Source: Bacillota bacterium (lineage in GTDB: Bacteria; Bacillota; Clostridia; Christensenellales; Aristaeellaceae). From it: 64,000 nt of DNA. The stretch spans positions 30,788-94,787 of the forward strand of contig JAEWSC010000096.1 in the NCBI GenBank assembly GCA_023398575.1, in the 5' to 3' direction. A model generated the notes under the pieces. It had not been told where the DNA came from. It worked only from the letters and a program-made list of their open reading frames with translations, and made no database searches. Positions 58,808 to 64,000 of the stretch are shown here, piece by piece (the first letter of the stretch is position 1; every line of letters begins with the position of its first letter). The translations under genes were made by a program, and so were the position numbers.

Positions 58808-60958
58808 CTACTTATTATCTTTCGTGCTGAGTGAGTACAGGAATTTCATAAAAGCATCCACATCAATGGGTTTTGCAAAATAGCGGTCGAATTTTATCTG
58901 CATAGCGGCGCCGGCCTTCTGTTGCTTTGCAAAACTCGTTAGCGCGACCATTTTTGTATCTTTGAGATTCGGTTCCCTGCGCAGATACTCAACAAACCCA
59001 TGCTCCTGCGCGCAGACCATGTCGATATCGCAAACAATTACATCCGGATGATGCTCCTCTGCCATGGCTATTATTTGTGCCTGGGTCGAGGCAAAATGGC
59101 AGACATATCCTTCACGCATGCACAAGCCACCCAAGAGATGGGCATAATTGTGCTGATCTTCAACAAGCAATACTTTCAGCCCATAGCGCTTCTGCATTGG
59201 AATACTTTCTTTTGCTGATAACTCATTTTCGCTGGCGGCAGCCGGCAACCGGATCAAAAACCGTGCTCCCTGCCCCAAACCGTCGCTATGAGCACTTACA
59301 GAGCCCCCATGCAGCGCCACAATGCCCTTGACAATGGAAAGGCCCAATCCCAGGCCATCTCTGCTGCGGCCAGCCGATGCTTCTACTTGCTTAAAGGGCT
59401 GGAACAACTGGGGCAGCACCTGAGGTTGTATGCCTATGCCATTGTCTTCAACGCATATGACCACCTCGTCCAGCTCAGCAAAAACAGTCACCACCGCTGC
59501 CCCACCTTCATCCGTAAACTTTAACGCATTGCTTAATAGATTGCCAATCATCTGCCTGAGCCGCACCGGATCGGCAAACAAATCAATACTCTTGCTCCTT
59601 GCGTAAAAGTTCAACCCTATCTTCTTTTTCTCAAATTGCGGACGCATATCCTCCAACACCTGGCGTGTCAACTCATTCAGCTCCACCTTTTCCTTTTTTA
59701 GAAGAATTTTGTTGTTGCTGATTCGGGTGACTTCCAACAAATCATCCACCAGATGGCATAGCTGTTTTGTTTGCCGCTTCATAATATCAATGGCATAGGC
59801 AGCTTCATCCATATGCTTTGCCGACTCCACCAGATCAAGCCCCACCGAAATGGCTGCCAGCGGATTTCGAAGCTCATGGGACAGGGTACTTAGAAATTCA
59901 TTCTTATTTCTGTTAGATGCTTCCAGTTCCTCCACCAAGCTCATTGCTGTGGCCTGACTTTCCCGAAGCGAAATTTCTGCCTGTGCCCGCTCGGCCGAAG
60001 TAAAGGTACGCTCAGCCGTTTCCTCTATCAGGAATATTTCCTCCGACGACCACCACCTGGGTTCAGCGTGGAACACGCATAGGCAGGCAGCCAGATTACC
60101 ATTTTTGAAGATAGGCACATTCACACAGGATGCAGCGTTCAAGCTTCTGAACACTTTCATCTCTGCCTCTCCCCATCGGTGGTCGTGCCGCACATCGTAG
60201 ACAATGGTCAGTCGGCCAGTCACAAGGCCTTCAGCCAAGCGCTTGATGGAAGCCAGTGGGAAAACGCCAAGGGCTGCCGGCTCGTCTGCCATATGATAAT
60301 CCCGTTGCAAGGCACAGTATATCATGCCGTCCAATGCTGTGATATCACCATAAATGACTCTGCTGGCATGCAAATGCCTGCCCAGCGCCTTGATGGCAGC
60401 CTCCTTGATATCTAATGGATCAGATAAAAAGCGTATGGCGTCGCTAAGCCTCAAAAGAAATGACTTTTTGTCAGAAATCTGTTCATAGGCACTTCCCGCG
60501 GTTGCCTGCTCCTCCGTATCGTATATATATATGTGCAACCCACTAGCCGCCGGTTGCGCCAATATACAAAAATGCCTCATTTCCCGAATGGTAAAGGGTC
60601 GTATATACTGCATAACATTCGTCTGTCTGGCCTTCAAAAACGCTTGTTCCAGTGCGGTGCCAAGGAGATAAGGATATTCCTCCCAAATCACTTTTCCCAT
60701 CAGCGTGTCGGGATTTCTTTTCAGGTATACCGGCGCGCGATGATTGATGTATGTGAAGCGCCACTTATTATCCAGGGAATAATATCCATGGGGTATATTG
60801 GCCATAGCGAAATTGTCCATCAAACCTCGAACCATTTCTTTTTTCCTTCCACGAAACATAAAACTAGCAGAGTCCATGCGGCCATCTGCCCACCCCTCGG
60901 GTGAAATAATTACACGATAATTCTTGTCATATTGAGCAATATAAACGAGATTCTCCAC
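58808..60958 (-). CDS. Hybrid histidine kinase (PAS-GAF-HisKA-HATPase-REC)
   Basis: The 716 residues contain no membrane segment: a PAS-like region (about 50-150), a GAF-like region (about 170-325), HisKA with His361 in STLSHELRNPLAAIS, HATPase (NLLSNALKFTDEGG, VEDNGIGIQP, GLGLGLSIVKG), and a C-terminal receiver with Asp644 in VIVCDIDM, Thr/Ser in VALTSF and Lys in YFAKPID. It is a cytoplasmic sensor with no output domain, so a phosphotransfer partner should exist elsewhere. GTG 60958 lacks a separate ribosome site; the start is uncertain. Confidence 0.88.
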   Translation of the reverse strand: MENLVYIAQYDKNYRVIISPEGWADGRMDSASFMFRGRKKEMVRGLMDNFAMANIPHGYYSLDNKWRFTYINHRAPVYLKRNPDTLMGKVIWEEYPYLLGTALEQAFLKARQTNVMQYIRPFTIREMRHFCILAQPAASGLHIYIYDTEEQATAGSAYEQISDKKSFLLRLSDAIRFLSDPLDIKEAAIKALGRHLHASRVIYGDITALDGMIYCALQRDYHMADEPAALGVFPLASIKRLAEGLVTGRLTIVYDVRHDHRWGEAEMKVFRSLNAASCVNVPIFKNGNLAACLCVFHAEPRWWSSEEIFLIEETAERTFTSAERAQAEISLRESQATAMSLVEELEASNRNKNEFLSTLSHELRNPLAAISVGLDLVESAKHMDEAAYAIDIMKRQTKQLCHLVDDLLEVTRISNNKILLKKEKVELNELTRQVLEDMRPQFEKKKIGLNFYARSKSIDLFADPVRLRQMIGNLLSNALKFTDEGGAAVVTVFAELDEVVICVEDNGIGIQPQVLPQLFQPFKQVEASAGRSRDGLGLGLSIVKGIVALHGGSVSAHSDGLGQGARFLIRLPAAASENELSAKESIPMQKRYGLKVLLVEDQHNYAHLLGGLCMREGYVCHFASTQAQIIAMAEEHHPDVIVCDIDMVCAQEHGFVEYLRREPNLKDTKMVALTSFAKQQKAGAAMQIKFDRYFAKPIDVDAFMKFLYSLSTKDNK

Positions 60959-61020
60959 CGAGAATCAGTATTCATCCCTAGCGAAAGACAAGCGCTTTGA
61001 CACCAATCCTGCTTAAGTGG

Positions 61021-61488
61021 TTAGAAGACCTCGTCTTTTCGCATGGCGGCATACTGCCTGAGGGCACGCACACACGGCGGGGATATATTTTCAGGCAGGT
61101 GCTGCCACGAGAAAAAACGCACCTCGCTGCTTTCCACGTAATCTGGAACAGCCTCGCCCGTATAGTCCCTGCACAGATACACGATATCCACATTGGAAAT
61201 TTCATCGCCGTTGGGATACACATGGCGCATATCCCTGCCGGAAAAGACACCAAACAATTTAAGTGCGCCCGCCTGTATGCCGGTTTCCTCCAAAAGCTCC
61301 CGTCTGGCCGCAGCCTCCACCTCTTCATCAATATCCACGGTGCCGCCCGGATACGCCCAGCAATGGTTGTCACTGCGCAGATGCATCAGTATTTCACCCT
61401 GCGCGTTTTCCACGATCACACTGGCCCCGCAAACCAGTATGGGCATATGCCCGACGCTTTGCCTGAGTTTTTGCAGATAGTCTTTCAT
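61021..61488 (-). CDS. NUDIX hydrolase
   Basis: A 155-residue protein with a complete NUDIX box, G-x5-E-x7-REUxEExGU, running from GTVDIDEEVE near residue 49 to RRELLEETGI near 71. These cleave nucleoside diphosphates linked to another group; the substrate is not readable. AAGGAGG precedes the ATG. It lies between an HD-domain gene (27 bases upstream) and the hybrid kinase gene (62 bases downstream). Confidence 0.9.
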   Translation of the reverse strand: MKDYLQKLRQSVGHMPILVCGASVIVENAQGEILMHLRSDNHCWAYPGGTVDIDEEVEAAARRELLEETGIQAGALKLFGVFSGRDMRHVYPNGDEISNVDIVYLCRDYTGEAVPDYVESSEVRFFSWQHLPENISPPCVRALRQYAAMRKDEVF

Positions 61489-61515
61489 ATTTTTCCTCCT
61501 TGCAGCGTATGGCTA

Positions 61516-62196
61516 TCAATCCTCAAAAGCATGATCCAATAAACTTTGACCATGCCCATAGCAATCTGCCGTTTCTGCAAGCAGGTTCTGGTAAAAGGCA
61601 GCGGCGGATGACCGCCTTCCGGCCGCTATCTCCCTGGCCCTGTGCGTGTAAAAAACACCATAGAGCTTTTCCAGTTTGAATTTGTACTCGTGCATAAACG
61701 AGGGCGGCGAATCGCCGCTGCCATCCAACACTTGACCAGCGTCATCCACTGAATACAGCGGCTGGCTGACATTCCCCTGATAGACAAGCGTTCTGGCTAT
61801 ACCCAGCAAGCCTGTGGCATCCACCTTGTCCGCGTCAAAGAGTATTTTTGCCTCCAGGCTTTCCGGCGGGCTGTCGTTTCTGAATCGATGTGTATAAATG
61901 CAATCCGCCACACTGCGCGCGATCCTATCCTGCCAGCCCATTTGTATTAAAAAATCATATGCCATTGTGCTGCCGGCCTGGGCATGGCAGACCTTTGGAT
62001 TCTTATACTGCTCTCCCCGGCCGATGTCGTGCAAAAGGCAGGCCGCTATGAGCACATCCATATTCACATCAACTTCATGGCTGGCAACATCCAAGGCAAT
62101 GTACAACACCCGGTAAATATGCTCCTTGTCGTGGGCACTATCCTGCATAAGCGAAAGCATATGATCTTCTATCGCTTTATACATACTCTTGTTCAT
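61516..62196 (-). CDS. HD-domain phosphohydrolase (YedJ-like)
   Basis: A 226-residue HD protein: HDKEHIYRVLYIALDVA near 22 (first His), ACLLHDIGRGEQ near 52 (His-Asp), YTHRFRN near 101 and ILFDADKVDATGL near 117 (distal Asp). The layout matches YedJ-type proteins, whose substrate is not established. GGGAGGG precedes the ATG. It follows the creatininase-like gene by 30 bases in the same operon. Confidence 0.88.
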   Translation of the reverse strand: MNKSMYKAIEDHMLSLMQDSAHDKEHIYRVLYIALDVASHEVDVNMDVLIAACLLHDIGRGEQYKNPKVCHAQAGSTMAYDFLIQMGWQDRIARSVADCIYTHRFRNDSPPESLEAKILFDADKVDATGLLGIARTLVYQGNVSQPLYSVDDAGQVLDGSGDSPPSFMHEYKFKLEKLYGVFYTHRAREIAAGRRSSAAAFYQNLLAETADCYGHGQSLLDHAFED

Positions 62197-62226
62197 AAAA
62201 TCCCTCCCGGCCGCATTTTGTGCACA

Positions 62227-63009
62227 CTAAATCCCCGCATCCCGCTTTAAGATGGCTTCTATCTTTAGTACATCCAGCTGCACGTCGGCCCGCATATACT
62301 CTGCCATATTGATCTCTTTGTCAAAGCTTGCCGGATCGCCGCAATAGGCCAGCGGATGAAAAGAATTGCTGGGTTTCTGCGCTTTTGCCACACTTGTACG
62401 CACCTTTTCTGGAAAGAAAGCCGCCATCTGGGCCGTTTCAATGGCCCCGGCATGGTAATCAGGCTGATATCTTTCTTCCCGCATGGGCGGGAAAACAATA
62501 TTATGATCCACCTCAATGTTCAATTCCCACATGAAGTAAGCCTGAAAGCCCGCCAGCATGTTGGCTTGCGCAATCGCCGCTTTGATCATGTCAATATGCA
62601 TAGGATCGCCGTGGGCGTTTTGCACGAATACCCGCGTAAAACCCCAGTCATAAAGGGAGCTCAGCATATCATAAAGCAGTGCCTTCATGGTTTCGGGGCG
62701 CACAGAAAATGTACCCGCGTATTTTGCCACATCGCGGCTTACACCAAAATACATGGGCGGAGCGATAAGGGCTTCAATATTCCTTTGTGAAAGCTCCTGC
62801 CGTAAATAGCGGCAGTTGAGCGTACTCAAGTAAAAATCAGCCGACAGGTCCAAATGCGGGCCATGGGCCTCCACAATGCCCACCGGCAGCAAGACTACCG
62901 CGCCTCTTTGCGCCGCGGCCTCTATCTCCTGCCAGGTCATTTCCACCATGGTATCCTGAAAAACAGAAAAATTGCTTTGAACGCCATAGAGTATCTTTTG
63001 TGATGGCAT
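62227..63009 (-). CDS. Creatininase family protein
   Basis: A 260-residue creatininase-fold hydrolase: LLPVGIVEAHGPHLDLSADFY near 41-61 carries the metal Glu, His and Asp, and FVQNAHGDPMHI near 128 the next metal/His site. Relatives include creatinine amidohydrolase and formamide hydrolases (ArfB, MftE), so the substrate is open. GAGGGGAG precedes the ATG. It leads the five-gene run with HD, NUDIX, hybrid kinase and GNAT genes. Confidence 0.88.
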   Translation of the reverse strand: MPSQKILYGVQSNFSVFQDTMVEMTWQEIEAAAQRGAVVLLPVGIVEAHGPHLDLSADFYLSTLNCRYLRQELSQRNIEALIAPPMYFGVSRDVAKYAGTFSVRPETMKALLYDMLSSLYDWGFTRVFVQNAHGDPMHIDMIKAAIAQANMLAGFQAYFMWELNIEVDHNIVFPPMREERYQPDYHAGAIETAQMAAFFPEKVRTSVAKAQKPSNSFHPLAYCGDPASFDKEINMAEYMRADVQLDVLKIEAILKRDAGI

Positions 63010-63057
63010 ATTGCTCCCCTCACATCAGTCAAATATTACAGATGCTTCCAAGGATAT

Positions 63058-63063
63058 ATTGTA
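63058..63063 (-). promoter_or_regulatory. -10 box candidate upstream of the creatininase operon
   Basis: TACAAT on the minus strand, 49 bases before the start codon. The -35 position falls inside the palindrome at 63075-63095 and shows no good TTGACA match, so an activator may be needed, or the call is wrong. Confidence 0.35.
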
Positions 63064-63074
63064 TCACAACCGTC

Positions 63075-63095
63075 TTTCCTGCGCCATGCAGGAAA
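63075..63095 (-). repeat. Inverted repeat covering the expected -35 region
   Basis: TTTCCTGC (63075-63082) and GCAGGAAA (63088-63095) are perfect eight-base arms with five bases between. It is a candidate regulator site for the creatininase operon. Confidence 0.5.
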
Positions 63096-63212
63096 AAGCG
63101 CAAAAAGTTAGGTACTGCTTCACCTATTGCCGCTGCCTGCAAAATGGAAAGTCATAGAAACAAGCTTTACACCCGGCCGCCTTCCGCTCATATATTGTAA
63201 GCGGGTGATTTT

Positions 63213-63878
63213 ATGATGGGCATAATACAAGCCTTGTTTTCTATGGATGATCAACTTCTGCCACTGCTGCTAAGCCTGGCAGCCATCGGTGCTGCCTACC
63301 TTACGCTGCGCCAAACGCACCAGATCCACGCTGCCAGAGAGCGCATGGCCAAGGTGGTTTCCCCCTTGTTTGAACTGCTGGAACCAGTGATGTGCCGGGA
63401 GGAAGTAGGCCGGCCTATCGGTACCTTACGGACGGTACTCAGCGTCATATCACGCGGTGCATACCTGGCCGGCGGCCGATTATGGGTATACCGCGACAAG
63501 CAGGAACTTTTGCCTGAATCAAAAGATGCCAAGGATTTATGCCTGCTTGTAAGCCATGAATACGATTGTCTGTGCCAGATCCTAGGCATTCCGCTTAGAA
63601 CCATCAGCTACCGGAGAAAGACATATAAATCGTATTTCTTCCTGCGGGAGATGCGTTACAGGCTTTGGGAAGGAGCCCGCAATACCCTTTGCATCTTGTG
63701 TATAGCCTTTGTTCTGATGCAGCTGTTTGCAAGAAGCATATGGGCCACCATTGATGCAAATACAGCCGCTGCTATGATAAAGAGCCATCTATCTGCTGCC
63801 GCCGTGCTTAGTGCAATCGCAGCGGTCTTCTTATGGCTTATGATCAAAGGAATACAAAAAAGCCGGGGCACGGAATGA
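63213..63878 (+). CDS. Membrane protein of unknown function
   Basis: I do not recognise this 221-residue protein. One N-terminal hydrophobic segment (about 12-33) is followed by a polar cytoplasmic-looking region of about 110 residues with several Cys and Arg, then two hydrophobic segments (about 155-172 and 190-212) and a basic tail. The start is one of two adjacent ATGs at 63213/63216, with only a weak GGGTG ahead. An IS3-family end begins two bases after the stop, so the natural 3' flank is lost. Confidence 0.65.
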   Translation: MMGIIQALFSMDDQLLPLLLSLAAIGAAYLTLRQTHQIHAARERMAKVVSPLFELLEPVMCREEVGRPIGTLRTVLSVISRGAYLAGGRLWVYRDKQELLPESKDAKDLCLLVSHEYDCLCQILGIPLRTISYRRKTYKSYFFLREMRYRLWEGARNTLCILCIAFVLMQLFARSIWATIDANTAAAMIKSHLSAAAVLSAIAAVFLWLMIKGIQKSRGTE

Positions 63879-63880
63879 AG

Positions 63881-64000
63881 TGACCCCCAAAAGTTAGACG
63901 AAATTTGAATTAGGCGGCGGAGAGGGCTTGAAGTCTGTGAACAGCAGGCGGCAAGCCCTCAAGTTTTGCCTTTCTGCGTCGAGTGTTGTAATAGTCCAGA
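63881..64000 (-). mobile_element. IS3-family insertion sequence, right end (cut by window)
   Basis: A terminal repeat TGACCCCCAAAAGTTAGAC at 63881-63899, with the 5'-TG end usual in this family, is followed inwards by the end of a transposase gene read on the minus strand. The other end lies beyond the window. Confidence 0.85.
63910..64000 (-). CDS. IS3-family transposase (OrfB), C-terminal fragment
   Basis: The last 29 codons before TAA (63912-63910) read LDYYNTRRRKAKLEGLPPAV and then HRLQALSAA. This is the typical C-terminus of IS3/IS150-type OrfB transposases (YYN-x-RR-x-K-x-LKGLPP). The integrase-core DDE residues lie outside the window. Confidence 0.85.
   Translation of the reverse strand, partial: LDYYNTRRRKAKLEGLPPAVHRLQALSAA

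Noticed and set aside
1..64000. tRNA, rRNA, CRISPR arrays, prophage or integrase genes
   Set aside because: Looked for TpsiC-like GGTTCGAATCC blocks, regular spaced repeats and phage gene strings; none seen apart from the IS3-family end.

Overview
The window reads as chromosome of an anaerobic Firmicute, most likely class Clostridia (inference). Pointers are Shine-Dalgarno sites of the AAGGAGG type, many TTGACA/TATAAT-like promoters with 17-base spacers, a T-box leader on pheST, and a gene set of MutS2, ZapA, WhiA, RapZ, Crh-like HPr, HemZ and the LL-diaminopimelate aminotransferase (DapL) lysine route. Base composition is moderately GC-rich. Threonine/proline-rich stalks in two envelope proteins are a style I associate with Christensenellales-type genomes, but the sequence alone does not settle the order. 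Nearly all genes are housekeeping. The only mobile DNA seen is an IS3-family end at the right border. I found no tRNA, rRNA or CRISPR array.

Layout. 1-3.8 kb: end of dapA, dapB, a membrane coiled-coil protein, a small anchored protein and a divergent SecD. 3.8-11.2 kb: recJ-relA-dtd-metallohydrolase-hemZ, a classical clostridial block here without secF or apt. 11.2-22.2 kb: a MATE exporter (minus strand), secreted cyclophilin, zapA-U32 peptidase-mutS2, then a two-component system joined to chorismate mutase, shikimate kinase and a small helix-hairpin-helix protein. 22.2-35.2 kb is almost all minus strand: an HTH/DUF4180 pair, glpK, a PQQ-propeller membrane protein, amidohydrolase-hisH-hisF-acetyltransferase-kinase, purA, and dapF-dapL.

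35.4-41.7 kb: secreted phosphodiester glycosidase, threonine-aldolase-like enzyme, cation/proton antiporter, two HD-domain proteins, an acetyltransferase and a small P-loop kinase. 41.8-45.7 kb: T-box-pheS-pheT. 45.8-54.3 kb: VanW-type protein, HAD phosphatase, a degenerate ABC ATPase with a lone permease, nagA, murB-rapZ, whiA-crh. 54.3-63 kb (minus strand): CHAP hydrolase, XRE regulator with membrane partner, MarR-GNAT fusion with nitroreductase, and a five-gene run creatininase-HD-NUDIX-hybrid histidine kinase-GNAT. 63.2-64 kb: a small membrane protein followed two bases later by the IS3-family end.

The most unusual items are the ABC ATPase that keeps Walker A but lacks canonical residues in the Q-loop, signature, Walker B and switch motifs; a SecD-family protein without the transmembrane Asp motif and without an adjacent SecF; an HTH-DUF4180 module with a consensus promoter and palindromic operator; a His-less HPr (Crh type) next to whiA with yvcK missing; and a scattered GGGAC-N3-GTCC palindrome. 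None was tested beyond reading the sequence.
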